25,370 bases of DNA from Cellvibrionaceae bacterium (GTDB lineage: Bacteria > Pseudomonadota > Gammaproteobacteria > Pseudomonadales > Cellvibrionaceae). Shown here piece after piece: positions 16,153-24,842 of the stretch (positions within the stretch are counted from its first letter, which is position 1; every line of letters starts with the position of its first letter). The position numbers were made by a program, and so were the translations under genes. The notes beneath the pieces were generated by a model, which was given only the letters and a program-made list of their open reading frames with translations, was not told the origin of the DNA and did no database searches. The stretch is taken from assembly GCA_021151615.1 (NCBI GenBank), contig JAGKXA010000100.1, positions 1 through 25,370 on the forward strand. Direction: 5' to 3'.

Positions 16153-16362
16153 AGACAGCTTCCTCTTATTCTTGGGCTGGGCGCAGCGCCAGATCTAAAC
16201 GCGGCGTAACATACCATATGCCACGGCAATTGCCATGGGCTAGCCAGCTTTGGCTGTAAATGTGTGAAGAAGTTTCAAGTCAGGATGCGGAGAAAAAACA
16301 GCTATTCAGATTCCGGCTACTCGAATCATGTAATAAGTCTTTCGCCGGATAGTAGAAATGGA
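16153..16362. other. Gap between exbB and the RTX gene: no gene seen
   Basis: 210 bp hold no credible ORF. A 10-bp palindrome GGCAATTGCC (16225-16234) lies where an exbB promoter or operator could be. Downstream of the RTX stop, CCGGC and GCCGG arms are separated by about 25 nt and followed, after a further 13-nt gap, by six T on the minus strand; this is too loose for me to call a terminator. Confidence 0.4.
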
Positions 16363-19300
16363 TTAACTTTCAACAGCTAACATCAGGTTATGTTGATCTA
16401 TGGGTATACTTTTATTGCGCAAGCTAATTCCAGCAGTTGGATCAAAACTGGCAATAGCCTGAATGAGTGAATCAATATTGACTCCACCGGAACGCAGATT
16501 TTTTAACTCGTCGTGCATAGCAATTGTTTCATCAGTTACTCGCCCCACCTTGCTATTTTCAAACACTGCGTCATTTTCAAACGCCACCTCATAGTTCGCG
16601 ATCATACTGCCAAGATCGAACCTAGCAGTAAGTGCAGGTGATGGAATGAGATTTTTTGCTACAGCAGATACAGTAAGCGATTTTGGTAATGAAATATTAC
16701 CTGCCGCATCTTTCGCCGTAATATTCACCGTTTGATTGACAGTCAACGCCGTTCCCAGGGTAATGGAGTATGCCCCTGTGGTCGCATTGGCAGTCACACT
16801 ACCCAATAACGAGCCCGAGGTGTTTTTAACCTCAACAATACTACCCGCTTCGGCACTACCCGTAATGACTTTACGTGCAGAATTAATACTTGCCGAAGGT
16901 GCAGCAGGAGGTGTTTTGTCAGGCGCGATTAACAACTTGATATCAGATACATTTCCCGCAGCATCTTTGGCAGTGATTTTCACCGTTTCTTTATTAATCA
17001 ACGCAGTACTTAACGTGATTGAGTAATCTCCTGTAGTTACATTAGCTGTCGTTGTTTTTAATTGCGTACCAGCAGCATTTTTAACAATTACCGTGCTACC
17101 CGGTTCCGCCTTACCGGAAATGACTTTACCTGCGGCATCAAAGCTCGCACTTGGTACAGAGGGCGCTATTAGATCAGGTGTATTAAGCGTTTTCGGAAGC
17201 GATATATTGCCTGCCGAATCTTCAAATTTGACGATTATCGGCGCTCCAGTGAGGTATTTTTTATCAAGGAAAAGTTGGAAGTGATCCTGATTCGTATCAG
17301 TTTGCCCAGAGGCAATTAACGTTTCACTGGCATCATAAACCTTAACTATGGTATTTCTTTCTCCCTCACCTTCAATTCTGGTTCCCCTGGCATCGTTGTA
17401 AATATTGAAAATACCAAGCCAAGGTTCTACATGATCCGTTTGAGGCAGATCATCAAAACTCAGGGTTTCACCGTTGGAAAACTTAATGGTTTCAATTTTC
17501 CCATCAAGATAGGAAATGCGGTTATCCAAATTCCAATTCGAAAATACAATTCTGTCGTAGGGTGAATTTTTGAAACCAACCTCTACACCCGCAGCAATCT
17601 GGGTAAACACCAGATCATTTTTTGTTATTCCTACCCCAAGCTCAAGAATATCAATACCTGCTGCATCCAGCACATAATCATACCCATCCCCTAAATTATA
17701 ACGGTAGATGTCATGCCCACCCTTATCCGAAATTACATCATCACCTGTGCCACCGATATAAATGTTATTATCAGGACCACCTTCGTAATTGCTGTATTCA
17801 TTTTCCAGGAAATCCACTCCCGAACCGCCATCAAGTACATGACTGCCATTTGTATGAAGAGTGTCATTACCATTTCCACCATAAAGTGTGCTCGCTCCAT
17901 TTTCAGCATACAAGTAATCATCGCCGTCATAGCCCCAAAGCGGCATGTCGCGCGATGTGTACAAAGCATCTGCGGTAATAGTGCCTTTGGTTGTCAGTAA
18001 ACTAACTTGATCGAACGTTAACGAAACCCCACTCTCAAATTTAATTAAGTCGAAACTTCCCGATGAACGGTCAGCACTAAAATAGTTATAAATACTGATT
18101 CTATCTTCCGTACCCTGGATGGTTATCACAAGCCCTTCAAATCGGTCATAAATTAAGGATATATCACCAGGAAGAATGCCGGCTGATAACTGAAGGACAT
18201 CTGCATTAGTTGAGGTAGTATTCCAGCTACTCGCAATATGGTCTTTACCATCACCACGGCCAAAGATAAAAATATCATTTCCAGTACCGCCATCTAAAAC
18301 ATCGTTGCCCTTGCCACCTGCAAGCGTGTCATTGCCTGCACCAGCACTGATAGTGTCATTCCCCGCACCACCGCTGATGGTATCAGCAGTTGCGTAGCCA
18401 AATAGCTGGTCATCCGCTTCAGTGGCGACAAGAACTTTTTCTTTAATAGTAGCGATGCTCCAGATATCACCATTAGCAAATTTGATTTGCTCAATCTTAT
18501 TTACCGATGAGACATCGTTGCGGAAATAATCCCTTACCAACACAATGGACAGGTCATCAGCCAGAGTTAGTTTTAAATCGTTGTTGATTCGCTTAACAGA
18601 TATTTCCGACGGCAGGATTCCATCAGTGATCTGGATTACATCCGTCTTACTTGTGGTTGCGTCATTATTCCGGATTTCATCATGGCCGGAATCCCTACTA
18701 AAAAGGTAGGTGTCGCTTCCAGCACCACCATCGAGGAAATCATTGCCAGCACCGCCATCTAGTGTGTCATTACCGGTAACACCTGTAAGAACATCATCAC
18801 CAACCCCACCAGTTAATACATCTGGAGCAGAGGTGCCCTGCATATCTCTAACTTCCACCACTGGGGCATAACTAGTAATAGATTTAATTTCAGACGAGTT
18901 CCAAATAGTGCCATCGGAAAATTTAATTGCGTCTAAATCCAAGCCTCCAAGAGAAGTGTCACCTCGCACATAAATAGAGTCCCCAGTATTATTCAGCTTA
19001 AATAAGAAGCCATCATCCAGTTTAAATACAAATATGTTTTCCGGTGAGATTCCAGGGCCAAACGAGAAAGTATCAGCGGCATCGGCAAACACTACATCCT
19101 GGCCTGCCCCCCGATCAAATACAAAAAGATCCGCACCTCCAGCCCCCACTAAACGATCATTACCCGTGCCACCCGTTATGACATCATCACCCGCACCCGC
19201 TTGAATATCATCATTACCAGCATCTCCGTGGAGGAGGTCATGACCGCTATAGGATTCAATGATATCGTCACCTGCATTCCCCTGAATAACGCTGCTCTGC

Positions 19301-22300
19301 TCAAAGCCATAGAGAACATCACTTCTGTCAGAACCTTTAAGAGCCAAAGCGCGAATTGCATTAGCATTCAGCTCATAACCATCGGCAAATTTTATCGCTT
19401 TGATGTAATCGGGATTGGTACCCGCGTGCAAAAAATAGCTATCAACAGTAATTGAATTAAGGCTGTTTTTAAACGAAATAATCAGTGAGCCTCCCGTTGT
19501 TGTCGATCCCCGGGTTATCACCAAATCAGCCGGATTTATGCTGCCACCGAACTCAATGACATCAGTCTTTAGGAGTGGATGCTCGAAACCATAATCAGCA
19601 ACGGTGTCATTGCCAAAACCTGCCTCAAAGAAATAATGGTTAGATCCATGCCCGCCAACAAGAATATCGTTGTCAACATCTCCTACAATAGAATCATCTC
19701 CGTCCCCGCCTATTAGCATGTCATTTCCGGCCCCACCAAACAGCTTGTCTGAGCCATCATGACCGGTGAGGGTATCGTTTCCTGCAAGACCATAGATTTC
19801 GTTATGACCTTCATATCCATAAATTGAGTCGTTGTTTTCTGTAGGGATGAGTACCCTAGCTTTCACATCATCGACATTCCATTCTGTTCCATCATGGAAT
19901 CTAAAGGTTTCAACAACATTCTCACTGGTAGCATCTCGTAAAAAGAAATTGCTTACCGTTAGACTGTCACGCCGTTCTTGAATTTGAACGATTAAATTGT
20001 CGTTGAGGCGCGAGAAAATCACATTCTGTGTGGTTATGAATTCACCAAATTGGACAATGTCCGAGTTACCAAAATTGTTATTGTCAAAAGTTCCATTTTC
20101 AATAGTGTCATTACCTGAACCAATGGAAAACAAGTAAGTGTCTGCCCCCATCTCTCCAGACAACCGATCATCACCAAAACCGCCATCAATAATGTCATCT
20201 CCGAAACCACCATTTATTATATCGGTACCACGCCCCCCGTTAATGCATTCATCATCAACAGATCCTGTGAGGGAGTCGTTTTGATCGGTGCCTTTAATTT
20301 GAATAAGGAAATTTGGATCACTCAGGAAATCCTGAATATCCAAAATTTCCCCACTGGAGAATTTAAGGGCTTCAATAGTGCTCTGTGTAAATGACCTATT
20401 GATATCAAAAGCGTTTTCAATTCGAATGTAACTGCCGTCAAGTAGGCGAATAACAAGGTCATAACCCTGTCTCTGCCGAACAATATCGCTGGCATTGATA
20501 CCATTTGAAAACTCGAGTTGATCTATACCGGTGGTATCTATGATCGTATCGTTACCATCACCGTAAGTATATTGATAAACATCATTACCCGTTCCACCAT
20601 TAAGGAAATCTGCTCCTGTTGCCCCACGAAGAATATCGTCTCCAGTATCGCCATAGATATGATCTTCACCCTCTCCCCCATCCAATGTATCATTCCCGTT
20701 GTCGCCAATTAATTGATCATTACCACCAAAACCTTTCAATAAATCTGCGATGGAAGTACCAACAATTACTTCGTCGTGTGAATGTAAGAATGACAGCATT
20801 TCAGCGCGCACTTCTGCCGGCAACAGGCTTGCCGCACTTTCAATCTCAGCAATCAATGAGTCATAAAGGGCATCTGAGTACATATCAAGACCACGGATAG
20901 TTACTACGTACTCGGCCAGTGCTCGTGGAGCAAATTCATTGCCCACCAAAAAATCACTAGCAAACAAATCCACAACTATTGAATAATCGGCAGTCCATAC
21001 ACCATCGACCTCAGAAAAATCCGTTAAACCGATTAAATCCCTCATATGTGAGCCAGCCATCAATTGCGAATACACGGATTGCACAAGCTCTTTGTAAGAT
21101 TTTTTCACTGAATCAGCATATTCACCAAATGGCTTCTCCTGAAATGCAGGCTGCCCCCAAAAGGATTCCATAATAGCCAATGTAGTAGCATCAACCTTAT
21201 CACCTCTTGATCCAGCAACAACACCTTCAGCTCCGGTCCATATCACTAGTATTTCCCGCAGAAGCTCTCGCCTTTTTTCAGGATTTAACTCGAATGAAAA
21301 ACGCTGCACTTTTTTCTGAAGATCGCCACTGGCATCAATCGCCATTGCTTGGTGTAACGAGTAGGTATTCCCAAAACCAATGGCATTGGGAAGCCTTTTG
21401 ATGGCATCGGAAATTGGTGCATTACCTTGCAACTCAGCCACGGGTACAGTGATTCTCCGATCCGATTCAAACCACAAGGTATTTGTAATTCCGTGGGTTG
21501 CATTGTTATAAGTGAATCTACCCGCTTCACGGTGATCAACGTTATTCGAATCGCGGGTATTGATATTTGTAAAGGCTGTGGCGATTGATTTTATATCAAG
21601 CTCGCTGAGTGTTTTTAATTCCCCGGCATCAGCAATACCATTGCTGTTTGTATCCCGCCACACACGCAGGCTGGAATAAACTGCATCATTCGCATCCACT
21701 GCACCATCCTGGTTAAAATCAAACTCTGCCAGAGCCTCAAAGCCATGCTCTGCATACTTACCACTACTCAATAGTGTTTCCGTACCAAAGAGTTCGGCAC
21801 CACCATCAATGAAGTTATTATTATTTCGATCCAGCACCAACAGACCATCCTCAGGTGCAACCCAACTTGTCCGCTCCGCGAACCCGCTGTTATCGAGGTC
21901 GAAATGAATACCGCGAGACATGGACAAAGTCTTAACAACTCCGTCACCGCTTAAATCGAGGGCTAGTGGATCGCGAGGTGGAGGTGGGGGTAAATGGGGA
22001 GGCTCTGGCTCAGGTAGGGGCACCATTTTAATTGCATCATCCCATCTAATCCATTCACCATCGGCGCCTTTGAGTGGATAATTTAAATCTATTGATTGTC
22101 CGTCAGCACCTAAGGTTAAGTCAGTTGCTGCATTGCCATTTCTATCTACGAACCTATAGGTTACTGTGCCGTCCGGGTTACGCAAAACGGATGCAATATG
22201 ATCGTTACTATGGGGAAAGCCGATAAAATAAGCAGATTCATTAACACCTTCTGAACTAGAGTCAGAAACGGCCGCCAATATTTTTGAGGTTCCCGAATCG

Positions 22301-23472
22301 TCATTGAAATATACTTCGATTAACGTATACCCATCCTTCTGCGTTTCTTTAATTGAAATTATTGGATCAGCAGGAGGGGTTGATGGCTCATTTGGGTCAG
22401 TAGGCTCTGGATCAGTCGAGGGATCTTGCGGCTCTTTAGGTGGGTCAACGGGGGTAGGATTAGATTGTGCTGGTTCATCTGCATCATTCAAACCAGGAGA
22501 AAGAATAATCTTAGAGGGCTTGAACTTTACGCCATCCACTATTATTCCATCCTCTGCCAAATCCGCTTTTAAATCTTCTATCAAATCGTTAAGGTCATTA
22601 AATAACTTGTCATGGCGCGCTTTGGATAGCTCCTTGTATCCCCCACTACTGGGTAAATCTACTACCGTATCCAAGTATTTTTCTATCGTGGCTTTGTTAT
22701 TTTTTAATTTGTTATAAAGCTTTTGTTTGTCTGCCGTAGAGAGGCTATCTATAAACTGTGCACCTTCGGCGATTCGCCTTACTTGCAACCCATAAGAACG
22801 ACCATCTATTTTTTTATCGCCATCAAAATCCCTCTGCTTGTTGCTTCCATAAACGATTTCATAATAGGCATCTGCCCAGTTTTTATCGCGCAGGGCGGTA
22901 GATAAATTTGTGCCTATAATTCCTGCACCACCATTAAAGGCAAGGGATAGCAATGAATCTTTTTGGGATTGAGTCAAACCATCCCATATTTCTTGAGCCT
23001 TCGCTGAATCAACGTCAGTCAATTTATTGTCAATTTGTTTGATTATTTTATCTTCAAAATCTTCTATCGCCTCATCGAATACTGGCTCCATTTCATCTTT
23101 TGTTGAGCCATACCCCTCAGTATCTATAACGTCCTTATCTTTAAACTCGAATTTATCCTGTGCCGCCGACTTATCGGCTTCACTCATAAGCTCTCTATAC
23201 TCCTCAAGTTTATTATTTACATCATTGATTTTTGATGATTTATTCGAGCTAGACCAAGTATTCTGCCTAAACAAACCTAACAAATCTGAAACCAAAGAAT
23301 TATAATCATCCGGCAAAGTTTCTGCAGAATAACCAAATTGCGCAAGTACAAGTTTTAATACATCTTCATTTCGCAAATTATAACCAACACCAATAGTTGG
23401 AACTCCCGCATGATCCAAATAAATTGGATCTTTAAATCCCTCATGGCTTCCAATTTCCTCAAATAAACTCAT
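16363..23472 (-). CDS. Giant RTX protein with N-terminal T4-type lysozyme domain
   Basis: 2369 residues. Domains in order: (a) 1-242, a GH24/pesticin-like muramidase with E11, D20 and T26 in HEGFKDPIYLDHAGVPTIG, the T4 lysozyme triad spacing, and the C-lobe LTQSQKDSLLSLAFNGGAG...YGLQVRRIAEGAQF (166-240); (b) helical then Pro/Asp/Glu-rich linkers (335-370, 485-500); (c) 500-730, DPLALDLSGDG with several EF-hand-like loops; (d) a helical region to ~900; (e) about 905-1930, seven GGxGxDxLx-type RTX modules, each followed by a ~60-80-residue spacer with phrases like IEALKFSSGE; (f) two Ig-like repeats (about 2100-2268); (g) a C-terminal ~100-residue tail with SLIQAIASFDP, as in type I secretion substrates. 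There is no Sec signal. It is expected to be exported by an ABC/MFP/TolC machine, absent here. Strong SD AAGGAG. It lies 24 bp after the LprI-like gene. Proposed role: secreted peptidoglycan hydrolase, probably antibacterial; adhesin or prey-lysis roles are alternatives. Confidence 0.9.
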   Translation of the reverse strand: MSLFEEIGSHEGFKDPIYLDHAGVPTIGVGYNLRNEDVLKLVLAQFGYSAETLPDDYNSLVSDLLGLFRQNTWSSSNKSSKINDVNNKLEEYRELMSEADKSAAQDKFEFKDKDVIDTEGYGSTKDEMEPVFDEAIEDFEDKIIKQIDNKLTDVDSAKAQEIWDGLTQSQKDSLLSLAFNGGAGIIGTNLSTALRDKNWADAYYEIVYGSNKQRDFDGDKKIDGRSYGLQVRRIAEGAQFIDSLSTADKQKLYNKLKNNKATIEKYLDTVVDLPSSGGYKELSKARHDKLFNDLNDLIEDLKADLAEDGIIVDGVKFKPSKIILSPGLNDADEPAQSNPTPVDPPKEPQDPSTDPEPTDPNEPSTPPADPIISIKETQKDGYTLIEVYFNDDSGTSKILAAVSDSSSEGVNESAYFIGFPHSNDHIASVLRNPDGTVTYRFVDRNGNAATDLTLGADGQSIDLNYPLKGADGEWIRWDDAIKMVPLPEPEPPHLPPPPPRDPLALDLSGDGVVKTLSMSRGIHFDLDNSGFAERTSWVAPEDGLLVLDRNNNNFIDGGAELFGTETLLSSGKYAEHGFEALAEFDFNQDGAVDANDAVYSSLRVWRDTNSNGIADAGELKTLSELDIKSIATAFTNINTRDSNNVDHREAGRFTYNNATHGITNTLWFESDRRITVPVAELQGNAPISDAIKRLPNAIGFGNTYSLHQAMAIDASGDLQKKVQRFSFELNPEKRRELLREILVIWTGAEGVVAGSRGDKVDATTLAIMESFWGQPAFQEKPFGEYADSVKKSYKELVQSVYSQLMAGSHMRDLIGLTDFSEVDGVWTADYSIVVDLFASDFLVGNEFAPRALAEYVVTIRGLDMYSDALYDSLIAEIESAASLLPAEVRAEMLSFLHSHDEVIVGTSIADLLKGFGGNDQLIGDNGNDTLDGGEGEDHIYGDTGDDILRGATGADFLNGGTGNDVYQYTYGDGNDTIIDTTGIDQLEFSNGINASDIVRQRQGYDLVIRLLDGSYIRIENAFDINRSFTQSTIEALKFSSGEILDIQDFLSDPNFLIQIKGTDQNDSLTGSVDDECINGGRGTDIINGGFGDDIIDGGFGDDRLSGEMGADTYLFSIGSGNDTIENGTFDNNNFGNSDIVQFGEFITTQNVIFSRLNDNLIVQIQERRDSLTVSNFFLRDATSENVVETFRFHDGTEWNVDDVKARVLIPTENNDSIYGYEGHNEIYGLAGNDTLTGHDGSDKLFGGAGNDMLIGGDGDDSIVGDVDNDILVGGHGSNHYFFEAGFGNDTVADYGFEHPLLKTDVIEFGGSINPADLVITRGSTTTGGSLIISFKNSLNSITVDSYFLHAGTNPDYIKAIKFADGYELNANAIRALALKGSDRSDVLYGFEQSSVIQGNAGDDIIESYSGHDLLHGDAGNDDIQAGAGDDVITGGTGNDRLVGAGGADLFVFDRGAGQDVVFADAADTFSFGPGISPENIFVFKLDDGFLFKLNNTGDSIYVRGDTSLGGLDLDAIKFSDGTIWNSSEIKSITSYAPVVEVRDMQGTSAPDVLTGGVGDDVLTGVTGNDTLDGGAGNDFLDGGAGSDTYLFSRDSGHDEIRNNDATTSKTDVIQITDGILPSEISVKRINNDLKLTLADDLSIVLVRDYFRNDVSSVNKIEQIKFANGDIWSIATIKEKVLVATEADDQLFGYATADTISGGAGNDTISAGAGNDTLAGGKGNDVLDGGTGNDIFIFGRGDGKDHIASSWNTTSTNADVLQLSAGILPGDISLIYDRFEGLVITIQGTEDRISIYNYFSADRSSGSFDLIKFESGVSLTFDQVSLLTTKGTITADALYTSRDMPLWGYDGDDYLYAENGASTLYGGNGNDTLHTNGSHVLDGGSGVDFLENEYSNYEGGPDNNIYIGGTGDDVISDKGGHDIYRYNLGDGYDYVLDAAGIDILELGVGITKNDLVFTQIAAGVEVGFKNSPYDRIVFSNWNLDNRISYLDGKIETIKFSNGETLSFDDLPQTDHVEPWLGIFNIYNDARGTRIEGEGERNTIVKVYDASETLIASGQTDTNQDHFQLFLDKKYLTGAPIIVKFEDSAGNISLPKTLNTPDLIAPSVPSASFDAAGKVISGKAEPGSTVIVKNAAGTQLKTTTANVTTGDYSITLSTALINKETVKITAKDAAGNVSDIKLLIAPDKTPPAAPSASINSARKVITGSAEAGSIVEVKNTSGSLLGSVTANATTGAYSITLGTALTVNQTVNITAKDAAGNISLPKSLTVSAVAKNLIPSPALTARFDLGSMIANYEVAFENDAVFENSKVGRVTDETIAMHDELKNLRSGGVNIDSLIQAIASFDPTAGISLRNKSIPIDQHNLMLAVES
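16670..17175 (-). repeat. Two tandem Ig-like domain repeats in the RTX gene
   Basis: Two ~85-codon repeats (about 17175-16921 and 16920-16670) encode parallel phrases: APSVPSASFDAAGKVISGKA and PPAAPSASINSARKVITGSA, each followed by a PGSTVIVKNAAGTQL-like strand and ITAKDAAGN. They are bacterial Ig-like stalk domains, likely spacers or adhesive elements before the secretion tail. Confidence 0.8.
17690..20760 (-). repeat. RTX nonapeptide array, seven modules
   Basis: Coding repeats of Gly- and Asp-rich nonapeptides (for example GGAGNDTLDGGAGNDFLDGG-like units) are grouped into seven modules of 4-9 units. Each ends in a phrase like YxFxxGxGxDxI and is followed by a beta-rich spacer (ITLADDLSIVLVRDYF-like, IEQIKFANGD-like). 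RTX units bind Ca2+ and fold only outside the cell, which drives type I secretion. At DNA level they are diverged, so they are not a simple tandem repeat or CRISPR. Confidence 0.9.
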
Positions 23473-23496
23473 GTTCCTTACTCCTTTAGACTAAAA

Positions 23497-24549
23497 TTAT
23501 TTGTTAAACCAAAAACTACACACCGCAGGTGTTTTCCCATATGTGTTTCTTTTTTCATTGGGACTACTATTAATCTTCCAAATATTCACCCATTGCTTGT
23601 CAGCCCAAAGACTTTCCGCATTCATTGAGTTTAATCCTACATGATCAACACTAAAATATTGATTATCAAAATAAACAAATGCTTCTCCATCCAAAAAAAA
23701 CAATTTTTCATTTTTTATCGTCATATACAATGATTCAAATCCAACATCCTTTGTTTTTTTAAATTTTTCATCGATACTTGTTTTTCTCCAATTTTTATTA
23801 GCTTCAGATTGTACTTTTGCTAACTCACCCTTGCCAAGAAAATCACAAATTCGCCCAGGATACGTCTCCTTAATTACCTGATCAGGAATACCATCCTGAT
23901 CCAAATCCCAACTAGCCTCACTTAACCCTCTATACCCCATTGCATATTCTAGCTTACGCTCAGACCAAATTTTTTCCCATTCTTTGTGATACTTATTTTC
24001 ATAAATAAATTTATCTAATTTTTCTAATTTATTACCCTTTATCTGTCTAAACTCAACAGGTTCTATTTTTGAATTGGACAAATCCGGCAATTTACACGCG
24101 CGCAACTCTTCCCGAGGTGTACTATTAAGTATGTTTAAATACTCGCCGCATACTGGTGTACCGCGCCCCCTTGTCAAAACAAAATTGGGATTATTCGAAC
24201 CATCAAGTGCGGAAACATTTTCACCATCAATTATTTCACCAAGACGAGCGCCATACAAAGTATTAAGACAAGATGGATCAGTACATTGACTGCGAATCCA
24301 TTTAAGCCAATTACGTTGCTGTCGAGCCAGCATGTCTTTTTTATCTGCGTATTTTATCAAAGCTTCTTTATATGCCTGCCCAAGCTCTTCATCCAAATCT
24401 GATACGTAATCATTGGAACAAATCAGTTTCTCCATTGCGGAATAGGCTTTTTCACAATCAAAACTGGCGGCTTTAAGACCTTCGCCATAAATCGATAAAC
24501 CTATTACTGCTATCAGTTGAAAAAATGATTTTTTACAAGAGATATTCAT
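23497..24549 (-). CDS. Secreted LprI/DUF1311-domain protein, putative lysozyme-inhibitor immunity protein
   Basis: 350 residues with a Sec signal peptide (KK at 6-7, hydrophobic 9-20, cleavage near 27 at LKA-ASF), so periplasmic. Residues 29-105 match the LprI-like lysozyme-inhibitor family: SFDCEKAYSAMEKLICSN, LDEELGQAYKEAL, RQQRNWLKWIRSQC and SCLNTLYGARL, with the four family cysteines C32, C44, C89 and C94. LprI of Mycobacterium tuberculosis inhibits lysozyme. The C-terminal ~240 residues are not recognised; they contain a calcium-loop-like DLDQDGIPD and several Trp/Lys-rich stretches. AGGA is 7 nt before ATG 24549. The stop lies 24 bp before the RTX-lysozyme start, so immunity would be made first from the same message. 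The gene is visibly more A/T-rich than the housekeeping genes, suggesting transfer. Immunity is inferred from domain plus context. Confidence 0.8.
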   Translation of the reverse strand: MNISCKKSFFQLIAVIGLSIYGEGLKAASFDCEKAYSAMEKLICSNDYVSDLDEELGQAYKEALIKYADKKDMLARQQRNWLKWIRSQCTDPSCLNTLYGARLGEIIDGENVSALDGSNNPNFVLTRGRGTPVCGEYLNILNSTPREELRACKLPDLSNSKIEPVEFRQIKGNKLEKLDKFIYENKYHKEWEKIWSERKLEYAMGYRGLSEASWDLDQDGIPDQVIKETYPGRICDFLGKGELAKVQSEANKNWRKTSIDEKFKKTKDVGFESLYMTIKNEKLFFLDGEAFVYFDNQYFSVDHVGLNSMNAESLWADKQWVNIWKINSSPNEKRNTYGKTPAVCSFWFNK

Positions 24550-24842
24550 TTTATTTTCCTAAATAAAATTTGATCATATGACAAAAGCCATGATTAGATT
24601 GCGATAACCAGGGAATATAAGGTTTGCATGACTATCAAGTGCACATCCATTTTTACGTCCGTTGTTTGAGTAACTCATCTGTTGAGTTATCCATTACCAT
24701 GCATCTTCGGTGGGTATTTATACAGCACGAATAATATCAATTGGCCCCATTTTGTAAATGGCATTTAAGCGACAACATAAAAATGACTTGCTTAAAGATT
24801 TTATTGCGGTTACGCGCAAGCACTAAAAATATAATGATTAAC
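24550..24842. other. Intergenic stretch upstream of the LprI-like gene
   Basis: About 293 bp, A/T-rich, without a credible gene. It probably contains the promoter of the immunity-RTX unit, but I find no convincing -35/-10 pair at proper spacing. A 7-bp inverted repeat TAACTCA/TGAGTTA (24671-24689, loop TCTGT) could be an operator. The right edge is where homology to the RTX gene stops abruptly. Confidence 0.45.
24671..24689. repeat. Inverted repeat, possible operator
   Basis: TAACTCA (24671-24677) and TGAGTTA (24683-24689) flank TCTGT. The preceding GAG TAACTC also allows an overlapping pairing. No T-run follows on either strand, so not a terminator. It lies about 125 bp upstream of the immunity start. 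Confidence 0.4.

Noticed and set aside
16290..16362. Terminator after the RTX gene
   Set aside because: CCGGC/GCCGG arms are about 25 nt apart and the T-run is well downstream of the second arm; the geometry is poor.
17690..20760. Possible CRISPR or simple tandem DNA repeat
   Set aside because: The repetition is at protein level (RTX nonapeptides) with diverged codons and no constant repeat/spacer pattern.
22304..22717. A 137-codon plus-strand open frame rich in Gly and Ser
   Set aside because: It is antisense to the Pro/Asp/Glu-rich linker of the RTX gene; the Gly/Ser bias is the complement of that linker.
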